A stretch of 64,000 bases of DNA from Spirochaetota bacterium (GCA_029562645.1 JAKQUI010000069.1:1-64000), one strand, 5' to 3'; shown: positions 50,925-60,364, counted from the first letter of the stretch. Translations and numbers: made by a program. The notes: generated from the sequence alone by a model not told the origin.

Positions 50925-51608
50925 ATGCCCAAGCCACCGCTCCGCATACAGACGACCACGCTCTGGGACTACCCGTCCCAGAATTACGGGAACGCCCCGC
51001 AGGGCGACCAGAATTACGTCGGCGCTACGCCGTCGTATATCATCTGGAACCTCCTGCAGCGCTACACCAAGCCGGGCGATCTCGTGGTGGACCCCATGTG
51101 CGGGAGCGGCACCACCATCGACGTGTGCAAGGACCTGGAGCGGCGCTTTCTGGGCTACGACATCAACCCGAGCCGGAAGGACATCTTCCGCGCCGATGCG
51201 CGAAAGCTCCCGCTCGAGAACGAGAAGGCCGATTTCGTGTTCGTGGATCCCCCCTACGGTGACAACATCGACTACTCGAACGAGAAGAAGTGCATCGGGA
51301 AGCTCCCGGCGACCGATGAGCGCTATTTCGAGGCGATGCGAGCGGCAATCGGCGAGATTCATCGCATTCTCCGGCGCAAGCGCGCGATGGCGTTGTACGT
51401 GAGCGATTACTACAATCAGAAGCACGGCTTCGTGCCCATCGGCTTCCGCCTCTTCGGCATGCTCAGCGAACAATTCACGCCGATGGACATCATCAGCGTG
51501 ACCCGCCACAACAAGGACTTCAAGAAGGGGAACTACCACAAGGCCGCAGAAGAGGGAAATTTTTTTCTGCGGGGATTCAATTACCTGTTCGTGATGTGGA
51601 AGGGGTAA
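50925..51608 (+). CDS. Solitary DNA methyltransferase (N4-C/N6-A type)
   Basis: A 227-residue SAM-dependent methyltransferase. The SAM motif DPMCGSGTT is at residues 56-64 and catalytic motif IV DPPY at 108-111 (VFVDPPYGDNIDYSN). Motif I precedes motif IV with a small gap, so it is not the common beta order. The N-terminal LWDYPSQNYG and the C-terminal MDIISVTRHNKDF, then NYLFVMWKG, are typical of N4/N6 methylases. There is no restriction endonuclease or specificity gene next to it, so it is an orphan. An RNA substrate cannot be excluded from the DPPYG form. Confidence 0.8.
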   Translation: MPKPPLRIQTTTLWDYPSQNYGNAPQGDQNYVGATPSYIIWNLLQRYTKPGDLVVDPMCGSGTTIDVCKDLERRFLGYDINPSRKDIFRADARKLPLENEKADFVFVDPPYGDNIDYSNEKKCIGKLPATDERYFEAMRAAIGEIHRILRRKRAMALYVSDYYNQKHGFVPIGFRLFGMLSEQFTPMDIISVTRHNKDFKKGNYHKAAEEGNFFLRGFNYLFVMWKG

Positions 51609-51660
51609 GGCCATTCAATCGACGTGCTGCCCGATTCGATGCCGCGAGCGAAGACACGCC

Positions 51661-53562
51661 TCACAGGACGTCCAGCACTATCAACGTCACGTCATCGTCA
51701 AAGCTGCCGGTTCCACGATGCTCCTTCAGCAATGACAGCAGACGATCGGCGAACTCCCCGGTATGAAGCTGCCCATGACTTCGAATGAACTCCCTGAATC
51801 GTTCCTCGCCGAACATCTCCCCCTTCCGGTTCGCGCATTCGATGATACCGTCGGTGAAGAGGATCAGCCGGTCGCCGGAACTGAGCTGGAAACTCTTCTC
51901 CTCGACCAGCAGCGACAGGAACCAGCCGAGCGGCCGTCCCCGCGTCATCAACTCGAAAAACTCACCGGTGCCCGCGCGGTAGACAAGCGGCGGGAACTGG
52001 CCGGCATTGGTGTAGCGGATAACGTTCGTCGAGAGATCGATCTCGGCATAGAAGGAGGTGACGTAGTTGTTCTTCACCGTCGAACGGCAGATGGCCTCGT
52101 TGATGTGCTTGATGACCGCCCCCGTCGACCGGTTGCCGGAGACACTCTCGAGCGACATCCGCGCGATCATCGCGAGGTAGGAGCTGGCGAGGCCGTGCCC
52201 CGAGACGTCGGCGATGAACACCCGTATGGTATCGCCATACCTCGTTATGTCGTAGAAGTCCCCCCCGACCTTGTCCATAGGAACGTAAGCGGCGTGTGCA
52301 CGGTACCCCGGGGTATCGGGAAGGCTCTGAGGAAGGAGCTTCTGCTGTATCAGCCGGGCGATCTCCATGTGGTTCTCGATGTCCCAATTGCGGTACATCG
52401 TGCGGGAGGTTCGGAAGGCGAGCGCGATGCCGATCGTGATATAACATGCCACCCATCCATACGGGATCAGGAAGAAATCCGAGTAGTACAGGTTCATCAT
52501 GAAGAAGATATCATTGAGGCAGCACAGGATCAGGACCAGGTACCCGATCACGATCGCAATAGATTCCCTGGAGCGCTCGCGTATGACCGAAGAGGTAACG
52601 ATGTACCCGAGCAGCAAGAGGGTGATATTCAAGATCATGCCGATAATGTCGAAACGCCATCCCTGCAAGGGATCGTCGAGCGATGAGGTCAGGATGAGCG
52701 CATAGGAGACCGGCGAGATCACCAGCATGATAACACGGACGACCCGGTGCCTCCTCCCAGAGAACATTTCGAACAGGAACAGGGACAGGTAACCAGCCGT
52801 GGTCATCAGCGTGTAATAGACGATGTCCTTGACGGTGGCGGAAACCATCGGCGATGCCGGCAGATAATATTGGAATGAAGCGATCGTAAGGATGAAGGTA
52901 ATAATCGAATACAGCAACGATACCCGGTCGCGCCGGAAGCTGAAATACTGCACCAGCGACACAAGCGACAGGAAAAGGCTGATGACGGTGAAGGCGACGA
53001 CGAGATATTCGGCCGCGAAGCGTTTCCAGAAGTTATGCACCCGGACCTGCTCCAACACCGCGATGAACGGCCTCCCGTTGAAAAGCGGGAGCGTGTTGGT
53101 ATACATCCTGACCGCGATCACGTTCACGTCCCCATACCGAATAAACGGCGATGGAATGTGATAGTAACGGTCATAGTTCCACATCGACTGCCAGTTCGGC
53201 GGCTCGGAACCCGATTCGCCGATCTTCACGCCGTTGAAGTAGGTCTCGTCGGCATCCCATATCTTGCCGAGGGAGATCGCAATCTCCCTGCCGCGGTATT
53301 CATCCGGAACGACGGCCTTTTTCCTGAGCCAGAAGACGTACCGCTTTTTATCCGGGGATAGTCTCGCGGGCAGGTCGGTCGGGAACCATCGGGAATCGTC
53401 ACAATCGATGTTTTTATACGACTGGTCGTCGCCCGTAGTGAATCGCCACCCCCTCGACACGTCGATACTGCTCTCGACGGAACACGAGACGAGGAACAGA
53501 GAAGCGAGAAACAACACCATCAACAACGATATGAATCTTCGACGCCCATGCCACGCGCGCAT
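51661..53562 (-). CDS. 7TM-DISM receptor - SpoIIE phosphatase, lipoprotein-type signal
   Basis: A 633-residue membrane phosphatase. The N-terminus (RRRFISLLMVLFLASLFLVSC) ends in a lipobox at Cys27. A galactose-binding-like extracytoplasmic domain (about 30-180; GWRFTTGDD, WDADETYFNGVKIGES) leads to a seven-helix 7TMR-DISM region (about 185-390). After a coupling helix comes a SpoIIE PP2C phosphatase (about 420-633) with GGDFYDI, DVSGHG, FTDGIIECAN and DDDVTLIVLD. An outside ligand would control dephosphorylation of an anti-sigma antagonist. The start is uncertain (53562, 53592 or 53616). G+C is lower than in its neighbours. Confidence 0.9.
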   Translation of the reverse strand: MRAWHGRRRFISLLMVLFLASLFLVSCSVESSIDVSRGWRFTTGDDQSYKNIDCDDSRWFPTDLPARLSPDKKRYVFWLRKKAVVPDEYRGREIAISLGKIWDADETYFNGVKIGESGSEPPNWQSMWNYDRYYHIPSPFIRYGDVNVIAVRMYTNTLPLFNGRPFIAVLEQVRVHNFWKRFAAEYLVVAFTVISLFLSLVSLVQYFSFRRDRVSLLYSIITFILTIASFQYYLPASPMVSATVKDIVYYTLMTTAGYLSLFLFEMFSGRRHRVVRVIMLVISPVSYALILTSSLDDPLQGWRFDIIGMILNITLLLLGYIVTSSVIRERSRESIAIVIGYLVLILCCLNDIFFMMNLYYSDFFLIPYGWVACYITIGIALAFRTSRTMYRNWDIENHMEIARLIQQKLLPQSLPDTPGYRAHAAYVPMDKVGGDFYDITRYGDTIRVFIADVSGHGLASSYLAMIARMSLESVSGNRSTGAVIKHINEAICRSTVKNNYVTSFYAEIDLSTNVIRYTNAGQFPPLVYRAGTGEFFELMTRGRPLGWFLSLLVEEKSFQLSSGDRLILFTDGIIECANRKGEMFGEERFREFIRSHGQLHTGEFADRLLSLLKEHRGTGSFDDDVTLIVLDVL

Positions 53563-53669
53563 CCTTGAATTGCCAGCCCAATACGATTTCATGCAGGATT
53601 TCACATCTGTTGCCATTCCAGCTCTTGGCTCGCATGTACAACAACGCACGCAAATATATCGATATTTAC

Positions 53670-53698
53670 ATGGTATCTTTGATCGCAGGAAAAATCAA
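53670..53698 (-). promoter_or_regulatory. Promoter of the 7TM-DISM-SpoIIE gene
   Basis: TTGATT (53693-53698) and TACCAT (53670-53675) are 17 bases apart on the minus strand. The -35 box overlaps the stop codon of the giant kinase gene, so this gene can be expressed on its own. Start of transcription near 53663. Confidence 0.4.
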
Positions 53699-56600
53699 AC
53701 AGAATGTCTAATCCCCGCATACTCGCACACAAGCACTGTCACGTCGTCCTGCAGGCTGGTCGTACCGGCGTGCTCGATCACCCGGCGGTGTATTCGATCG
53801 CACAGGTCGTCCGGCGATGATGATTCGTCCGCGATCCGCGCCACTAGACGGCAGAACTCGTCATCGTCGGCGCCCAGCATCGCGCCTGACGGATTCATGG
53901 CCTCGGTGATCCCGTCGGTGTAGAGCACCACCCGATCGCCTGGAGAAAGACGCACCGTCACGACCGAAAGCTTTGGTTCGAAGAACTCGTTGATGAGCCT
54001 GCCCTTCACGTCAGCCATTTCAGCCGCACCGTCCGCGCGCACCACGACCGCGGCCGGATGCCCGGCGCTCGACAGGACCAGCGTCCCCGTATCCAGATCG
54101 AGGGTGCACAGGCACGCCGTGAAGAAATTCCCTCCCATCTTTCCCTTGAGAAAGGCGTGCATCCCGCGGAAGACGCCCGGGAGGTCATCGGGCATGCCGG
54201 ACCAGTGGAAGTCCAGCGCCGCGCTCACCATCGAGGCCGTCATGGCTGCTGGCACGCCGTGACCCGACACGTCGCAGATGAACAGGCCCAACCTCCCTCG
54301 CGCGGCATCGTGGCGGATCGCGACGAAATCGCCCCCCACCCCGGTCATGGGAACGTACCGGAAGGCCACGCGCGCCCCAACGATCTCCGGGATCTCCCGG
54401 GGCAACAGCGAGCGCTGGATCTTCTCCGCCATCTCGATCTCGCGATCGAGGGCAGCCTTTTCTTTTTCCATGGCAACCAGACGCGCGTTCTCAAGAGAGA
54501 TGGCCGCCTGGGACGAGATGATGTTTAAAAGTTCCAAGCGCTCCGGGGTGAACGCCCCGGCGACGAGATTATTTTCCAGGTAGAGGATTCCTGAGTATTT
54601 GCCCTTCTCGCGAATGGGAGCGCAGAGGATCGATTTTGATTTTTGCACCGTCACGTAGGGATCGCCACTGAAAAGCTCCCTGTTCGCCGCGTCGTCGAGG
54701 AGGACCGTCTCGCCCGTACGGTGCACATAGTTGATGATGGAGACCGGGAACAACCTCCTCCCCGGCCCTCCCCCTTCGTTAGGGGGAGGGAATGTCATTC
54801 GCTCGGTAGAGGTGAGTTCATGGCTTTCCACAATAATGTCATTCTCGACGGAGCCCTCCGCCTCGACGATGAGCGCGCTGTCTTTCTCGCGAATGAGGGC
54901 ACCGCGATCCGCACCGGCGTTCTCCATGACGATGCGAAGCATCGTCTCCAGGAGGCGCGGAAGGTCGATCTCACCTGAGATGGCGCGCGACGCCTTGAGC
55001 ACGGTGCCAATGTCCAGGGACGACGCGACGCTGGAGGACGAGGTGGACGAGTCGTCCTCGCGTGTTGGTATGGTCAGGGCATGCCCTGACCATACTTCCT
55101 GCAGGTACTCGGGATACTTCTCCTCCAGTTGCTTCACCTTCGCCATCGCGCCCCACGTCGTGTAGCGCGCATGCGCCATCTTCATGTAATTCGCTGCATT
55201 ATACTGCAATCCGCGTTCCGAATAGAAATTAGCAGCGCGCTCGCAGGCGATGGCCTCCTCATGGACATACGCATTTTCTTTCGCGCCGGCAATGGCCCTA
55301 TCGTACAGCTTCTCGGCCGTACGATAATCGCCCTTGATTCGTGCGATCTCGGCAGATATGAGATCGAGCTTGTGCTGATGGTTTTGTGGTGCATGACGAG
55401 ACCATTTCGCGAACATTCGTCTGACGCGCATAACCCTTTTCAACCATGCACGACGGCGTGCGGTTGAAGTCTGAATGAGTGAAAGCAGTATCAACGAACT
55501 GAAGAAGTGATACACGGGAATATGATACAACCCCCTCACGGCATCAAGGTCGGCAAGCGCAGCCTGGGAGCATCGATATGCCTCGTTGTATTCGCCGAAG
55601 AAATAACACAGTATCATTTTCCACATCTGGCAGCAAAAAAGCAAATACCGGTTTTTCATCTTTTCCAAAACCGGGATCGTGTCCGCTTCATTGAATCGGC
55701 GTCCGATGAGAACGATCCGATTTTCATCACCTCCCTGGAGATTCCTCGTAATCTGGGCGATCATCTGCGAATGGAACAACAAATCATCGTTTCTAAGAAG
55801 AATAACCGTCGCGATGAAACGATCGGCGTCCGTCTCGACAGTCCCCAGCGGTCCGCCAGAAAAAAAACTATTAATATTGAACAGGGTGAGCGCATGAGCG
55901 GCCATTCGAAAATCGCCGGTTTCAAGACCGATCGCATAGGCTTCCATTACCGGCGCAAGCGTAGTCGAAAGACGCTCTTTCCAGTGGGCGACAAACGAAT
56001 AGAAAGCGATGTACGCCTGGGCGTTGATATGACGGGAACCTCTCTGCCTCATGTATTCAAATGAACGCTTTCCCCACTGATACCCGCTTGAATAATCACC
56101 GATAATCGCGCAAAGAATGATTCCATAGGTGATATAGGCATTGGGGGTCTCGTCGGACAGGATACGACGCCTGAATATATGATTCAGCTGCTTCAGCATC
56201 ATGTAGGGAAACAGCATCGGGCGGGAAAAAATGATTGCATCCGCAATCGCGACCGTCAAAGAACTGACCACATCAACGTGCTCGTCAGATTTTCGACTCT
56301 GACTGAGCATGACATCGACACCCCTGCCCCGTAAAAAAACCTTCGATCGTATGAATTCCATGGCAACGTGAAGTGCGGTCGGATTGGCAGCCAGGCGAAA
56401 TCCCAGACGCCCGGCAAGATCGAGAAAGATTTCGATGGCCTCATCGGGCTTCGTCGTTTTCATCGAATTGATCTTTGCTGCGTACACTGTTGTGCAATCC
56501 GTCACGCGTCGCGCATTGCGCAATACTACCTCAGCAAGGCGGCTCATCCCATCGTAATCGTCCGAAAGGTACGCAGCCTGCACGCCGATATTGAACAGCT

Positions 56601-58989
56601 CAAGACAAAGATCATATCGCACTACCCATGAATCGGGGGGGAGATTTACGATCCCGCTTCCACTGTAGCGGTACGACGATTGGAACGCGGCGGCCCTCCA
56701 CGCCTTTCGGGCGGCCTTTAGGTTCACACCGGCCAAGCGAACTTTCTCGTCATCCCGATGAGCCATGGACGATCCGCAATTTAGTTGATCGGCGATCGGA
56801 ATAATTTTCTCGTCGAGTATATCTTCCGATGTTGTATTGAGCAAGATGTTGCCAATTCGATAATGGAGCGCGTTTCGATCGTTCTCCGGAAGAAGGATGT
56901 ACGATACCTCCTGTATTTTATCATGAGTGAAACGATACTCGTCTTCCTCCGCAACAAGAAAGCCCTCGATGATCGCGGGCGCTATCAACCGGAGCGCATC
57001 GTCAATCGATACATCGATCACCTTCGCCAGCAGGTCCAGACCAAAGACCGTACCGATGCACGCAGCGGCGCTTAACGCCTTCCGCGTCTCCTCCGGGAGC
57101 ATGGATATCTTTCCCGCCATGAGGTCCACCACGTTCTCCGTGACCGGCAGGGAGCGGATCGCGTCCATGTCCCAGGTCCAGCCCCTGCTTCCCGTCTTGA
57201 GCAGGTCGCGGTCGCGCAGGAGCCCCAGGAACTGGTACACGAAGAAGGGATTCCCACCTGTTTTGGCGAACACCAGCTCCGCAAGCGACGCCGTCTCTCC
57301 GCTGCAGGTTTTCAGGAGGAGCGAGATAATGTCGTTCACGCGGTCCGTCTCAAGCGGCGGAAGTGAGAGCTCCGTGATGGTCATCGACTTCCGCATGTCG
57401 TCCAACGAAAGCATCGCCGGGTGCGCCGCGCCCACCTCCGTGTCCCGGTATGCGCAGATTATCAGGATATTCCCGATGTCCGGGTCAGCCGCCACGGTCC
57501 TGAGCGCGTTCAGGCTCGCCATGTCGGCCCATTGCAGATCGTCAAGAAAGAGGACGATGGGCCCTGCGGCCGTGATGGCCGCAACGAAGTTCCGGAAGGC
57601 GTAGTTGAAGCGGTTCTGCGATTCCTGGGGCCCAAGCTCGGGAACGTCGGGCTGATTCCCCGCGACGAGCGCGAGCTCGGGCACGATGTCCGTGATCACC
57701 TTCCCGATATTCCCGAAGCCGGCCTTCAGCCGCTCCCGCCAGGCAGCGAGGCGCTCCGGGCTCTCCGCGAGCATCCGCGCCGCGAGCGACCGGAAGGCCT
57801 GCACCAGCGCGCCGTACGGGATGTCGCGGCTGTACTGCTCGAACTTCCCGGAGATGAAATACCCTCGCTCCGCCAGCACCGGGCGCTGCAGCTCGTTCAC
57901 CAGCGCCGTCTTGCCGATCCCCGGCGGGCCCGCCACGAGGACCAGCTCCATCCGCGACCGTTCGCCCGCTCCAACGGGGAGATTGGGGCGGATGTTGACG
58001 GCCACCCGCTCGAAGGCCGCGTATAGCTCGCCGATCTCCTTCTCACGCCCTACGAACACGTACGAAAAGCGAAAATCAGCCGCTATGTCATTTGCGGCAA
58101 TGGCGAAATCGTCGATGCGTCCGTTCGAGCGGAGCATCTCCAGGCATCTCCCGAGGTCCTCCGCGACCGCCGCCGCCGACTGGTAGCGCTCCTCCGCCGC
58201 CTTCGCCAGCAGCTTCATCACGATTGCCGAGATGGCCGACGGAACCGGCCTCCCCGCCTCGTGCGGCGGCACCGGCTTCTTCGCGATGTGCGCGTGGATC
58301 ACCTCCATCGGGTCCGCCGAGCGGAACGGCACCTCGCCCGTGAGCATCTCGTATAGGGTGACACCGAGGGAATAGAGGTCCGTACGATGATCGATCGTCC
58401 GGTTCATGCGGCCGGTCTGCTCCGGGGACATGTAGGCGAGCGTACCCTCGATCACGTTCGGATCATTGATGTTCTCGTCGGCGCGGGTGACCGCACGGGC
58501 GATACCGAAGTCGGCAATTTTTACAGAGCCCTCTCCCCCCGGGAGAGGGCGCGGCGGAGCCGGGGTGAGGGAATCAGCCGAAATAATGATATTTCCCGGC
58601 TTGATGTCCCCGTGAATGATCTTGCGCCCGTGGAGCCGCCCCAGCGCCGAGGCAATCGACGCTCCCGTCCCAAGGACGAAGTCCAGGTCGGCCTTCCCTT
58701 CCCGCAGAGCCCGCTTCAGCGAAACCCCGCCGAAGTCCTCCATGACGATCGCGATGCCGCCATCGCAGTCGATGATGTCGAGCGTCCGCACGACGCCCTC
58801 GTCGTCGATCTCCCGGATGATCGCGTACTCCTGTCGGAAACGCGCCAGGTCCGTCGGCGTCGCCCGGTCGGTTTTCAGGAGCTTGATGACGACGCCGGTA
58901 CCGTCCGAGTCCCTCCGACCGCGATGCACCAGCGACCGGGAGGTCTCGTCGATCATTTCGAAGATAGTATAGCCGGGTAACGGATTCAT
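53695..58989 (-). CDS. Second giant Ser/Thr kinase - AAA ATPase - GAF - SpoIIE protein, with two palindromic inserts
   Basis: A 1764-residue paralogue of the protein at 2518-7791 with the same domain order. Kinase: Lys36, HGDIKPGN (Asp128), DFG at 160-162. ATPase: Walker A GPPGIGKT and Walker B IVLFLDDLQWAD. Then helical repeats, a GAF domain (about 1320-1500), a helix, and SpoIIE (GGDFVAI, DVSGHG, YTDGITEA, DDVTVLV). Asp128 matches the paralogue exactly, but the DFG is 13 residues later because of an insert reading LTPAPPRPLPGGEG. A second insert (PPPNEGGGPGRRL) lies in the GAF domain. Each is encoded by a palindromic DNA element. The middle (about 55.2-57.0 kb) has much lower G+C. ATG 58989 gives the conserved N-terminus (MNPLPGYTI). 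Confidence 0.93.
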   Translation of the reverse strand: MNPLPGYTIFEMIDETSRSLVHRGRRDSDGTGVVIKLLKTDRATPTDLARFRQEYAIIREIDDEGVVRTLDIIDCDGGIAIVMEDFGGVSLKRALREGKADLDFVLGTGASIASALGRLHGRKIIHGDIKPGNIIISADSLTPAPPRPLPGGEGSVKIADFGIARAVTRADENINDPNVIEGTLAYMSPEQTGRMNRTIDHRTDLYSLGVTLYEMLTGEVPFRSADPMEVIHAHIAKKPVPPHEAGRPVPSAISAIVMKLLAKAAEERYQSAAAVAEDLGRCLEMLRSNGRIDDFAIAANDIAADFRFSYVFVGREKEIGELYAAFERVAVNIRPNLPVGAGERSRMELVLVAGPPGIGKTALVNELQRPVLAERGYFISGKFEQYSRDIPYGALVQAFRSLAARMLAESPERLAAWRERLKAGFGNIGKVITDIVPELALVAGNQPDVPELGPQESQNRFNYAFRNFVAAITAAGPIVLFLDDLQWADMASLNALRTVAADPDIGNILIICAYRDTEVGAAHPAMLSLDDMRKSMTITELSLPPLETDRVNDIISLLLKTCSGETASLAELVFAKTGGNPFFVYQFLGLLRDRDLLKTGSRGWTWDMDAIRSLPVTENVVDLMAGKISMLPEETRKALSAAACIGTVFGLDLLAKVIDVSIDDALRLIAPAIIEGFLVAEEDEYRFTHDKIQEVSYILLPENDRNALHYRIGNILLNTTSEDILDEKIIPIADQLNCGSSMAHRDDEKVRLAGVNLKAARKAWRAAAFQSSYRYSGSGIVNLPPDSWVVRYDLCLELFNIGVQAAYLSDDYDGMSRLAEVVLRNARRVTDCTTVYAAKINSMKTTKPDEAIEIFLDLAGRLGFRLAANPTALHVAMEFIRSKVFLRGRGVDVMLSQSRKSDEHVDVVSSLTVAIADAIIFSRPMLFPYMMLKQLNHIFRRRILSDETPNAYITYGIILCAIIGDYSSGYQWGKRSFEYMRQRGSRHINAQAYIAFYSFVAHWKERLSTTLAPVMEAYAIGLETGDFRMAAHALTLFNINSFFSGGPLGTVETDADRFIATVILLRNDDLLFHSQMIAQITRNLQGGDENRIVLIGRRFNEADTIPVLEKMKNRYLLFCCQMWKMILCYFFGEYNEAYRCSQAALADLDAVRGLYHIPVYHFFSSLILLSLIQTSTARRRAWLKRVMRVRRMFAKWSRHAPQNHQHKLDLISAEIARIKGDYRTAEKLYDRAIAGAKENAYVHEEAIACERAANFYSERGLQYNAANYMKMAHARYTTWGAMAKVKQLEEKYPEYLQEVWSGHALTIPTREDDSSTSSSSVASSLDIGTVLKASRAISGEIDLPRLLETMLRIVMENAGADRGALIREKDSALIVEAEGSVENDIIVESHELTSTERMTFPPPNEGGGPGRRLFPVSIINYVHRTGETVLLDDAANRELFSGDPYVTVQKSKSILCAPIREKGKYSGILYLENNLVAGAFTPERLELLNIISSQAAISLENARLVAMEKEKAALDREIEMAEKIQRSLLPREIPEIVGARVAFRYVPMTGVGGDFVAIRHDAARGRLGLFICDVSGHGVPAAMTASMVSAALDFHWSGMPDDLPGVFRGMHAFLKGKMGGNFFTACLCTLDLDTGTLVLSSAGHPAAVVVRADGAAEMADVKGRLINEFFEPKLSVVTVRLSPGDRVVLYTDGITEAMNPSGAMLGADDDEFCRLVARIADESSSPDDLCDRIHRRVIEHAGTTSLQDDVTVLVCEYAGIRHSV
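54766..54790. repeat. Palindromic element in the GAF-domain coding region
   Basis: CCCTCCCCCT-TCGTT-AGGGGGAGGG is a perfect 10-bp inverted repeat with a 5-base loop. On the coding strand it encodes part of FPPPNEGGGPGRR, a low-complexity insert without counterpart in the paralogue. Confidence 0.7.
58529..58571. repeat. Palindromic (PLPGGEG-encoding) element in the kinase coding region
   Basis: CCCTCTCCC-CCC-GGGAGAGGG (58529-58549) is a perfect 9-bp inverted repeat, followed by GC-rich flank that ends GGGGTGAGGGA. On the minus strand it encodes LTPAPPRPLPGGEG, a peptide typical of mobile intergenic repeats. It lies between the catalytic loop and the DFG motif. Confidence 0.75.
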
Positions 58990-59026
58990 ATCGAGAGTGC
59001 GCCGCACAAATATGCCGGGCGCATGT

Positions 59027-59055
59027 ATGATACCATACGCTACGCGAAAAAGCAA
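59027..59055 (-). promoter_or_regulatory. Promoter of the second giant kinase gene
   Basis: TTGCTT (59050-59055), a 17-base spacer, then TATCAT (59027-59032, five of six) on the minus strand. Transcription would begin near 59020, about 30 bases before the ATG at 58989. The rest of the 184-base gap to the OmpA gene shows nothing else. Confidence 0.5.
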
Positions 59056-59173
59056 TCGATTTTATTTGGAATCACGGGAAGGAGCGGCCATCGAGATCAC
59101 ACAACGTACGACAACAGGCGGCATCTACTGGAAATGGGCCTTTGGAATGGCGGGAACGAACTCGCAAAGTCCT

Positions 59174-60364
59174 TCAATTCAACTTGATGATAATCTCCAC
59201 CCGCCGGTTCTTCTGCCGGCCCTCTTTGGTCCGGTTGTCCGCGATGGGCTTGCGCGGCCCGTGGCCGATGAACGAAAGCTTGTTGTGGCCGATCCGCCCC
59301 TTGAGGTGGGCGCCCACCGATTTCGCGCGGTCATGCGAAAGTTTGTCGTTGTAGGGCGACTCGCCGGTATTGTCGGTGTGCCCCTCGACGATGATCTCGC
59401 GGTCGGGATACCGTTCCTTCAGCAGCTTTCCAATAACGTCCAGATTCCCCTTCGCGTCTTCCCGTATCCGCGCCGAGTTGACGTCGAAGAGGACCTCGCC
59501 GAGGCGAAGCACCAGCCCCTTCTCATGCGTGTCCACCGTAACGCCGCTGCCGGACGGAAGCTTCCCCGCGAGGTCCTTCGCCTGGCGATCGGTCTCGTCC
59601 TTGCCCACGTTCTCGTAGAGCTTGTTCTGCGAGGTGATGTTCATGCGAAACTCGAGGCTGTCGTACCCGGTGCGGTCGCTCCCGAAGAGGAACATGATGG
59701 TGTATTTCTCGATCGAGTCGATGGGCAGATTGCGCTCCAGGTCCCAGTTGAGCGTCGCGAAGTAATACCCGAAGATACGCGCGGGATAGTTCTCGCCCGT
59801 GACCTTGCCCACGAGGTCCTTGTCGATATGGAGATAGTAGTTGATGACGCCCACCGTCGTCCCGCCGCGCTTCTCCACCGCCGTGAGGAAATACTGCGCA
59901 TCGAGCTGCAGCATGAGCGGCGGCTTGAAGGCGTTGATGAGCACCTCGGCGGGGGCCGACCACTTCGCCCCAACGGAGACGCCCCCCGCGGGAAAGGTGG
60001 GAACGTGGCGAATATTGGGCATGATGAACTGCGGCGGCACCGTGAAGCGGCCCGTGGGCGCGATAGTGAACTCGGAATCGAAGCGCTCGCGGAGGTTGAA
60101 CACCTCCTCGCCCGCGCCCCGGCTGTACACGGTAAACTGCCCCTTCACGCGGCTCCCGTCGCCGGTCCGCTCCTGGCAGGTGAAGTCGATGATGTTCCGC
60201 TCGGTATAGGTCTTCTCGACGCGGGAGTTCTTCCGGTATTCGACCTCGGCCGTGCGAACGATCTCAAGACGCTTGCCCTGCGGGATGTTCCACTCGAGGC
60301 GATGGGCGGATCCCGCCAGCGGGACGGCAATCACGAACAATGCGGTGATCGCGATCTTTTTCAT
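59174..60364 (-). CDS. Exported OmpA-family protein
   Basis: A 396-residue exported protein. Signal peptide about 1-20 (ALFVIAVPLAGSA). Residues 20-270 are a beta-rich domain I cannot name (YRKNSRVEKTYTERNIIDFTC; AEVLINAFKPPLMLQLDAQYF). The C-terminal OmpA domain (about 285-396) binds peptidoglycan: VLFDVNSARIREDAKGNLDV, VEGHTDNTGE, LSHDRAKSVGAHL and RRVEIIIK, with the Asp/Arg pair for diaminopimelate. AAGGAG precedes the ATG by about seven bases. It lies 52 bases after the small lipoprotein gene. Confidence 0.9.
   Translation of the reverse strand: MKKIAITALFVIAVPLAGSAHRLEWNIPQGKRLEIVRTAEVEYRKNSRVEKTYTERNIIDFTCQERTGDGSRVKGQFTVYSRGAGEEVFNLRERFDSEFTIAPTGRFTVPPQFIMPNIRHVPTFPAGGVSVGAKWSAPAEVLINAFKPPLMLQLDAQYFLTAVEKRGGTTVGVINYYLHIDKDLVGKVTGENYPARIFGYYFATLNWDLERNLPIDSIEKYTIMFLFGSDRTGYDSLEFRMNITSQNKLYENVGKDETDRQAKDLAGKLPSGSGVTVDTHEKGLVLRLGEVLFDVNSARIREDAKGNLDVIGKLLKERYPDREIIVEGHTDNTGESPYNDKLSHDRAKSVGAHLKGRIGHNKLSFIGHGPRKPIADNRTKEGRQKNRRVEIIIKLN

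Noticed and set aside
54700-58600. Palindromic inserts as insertion sequences
   Set aside because: They are only tens of bases long, have no transposase or target duplication that I can see, and keep the frame; they fit small palindromic repeats better.
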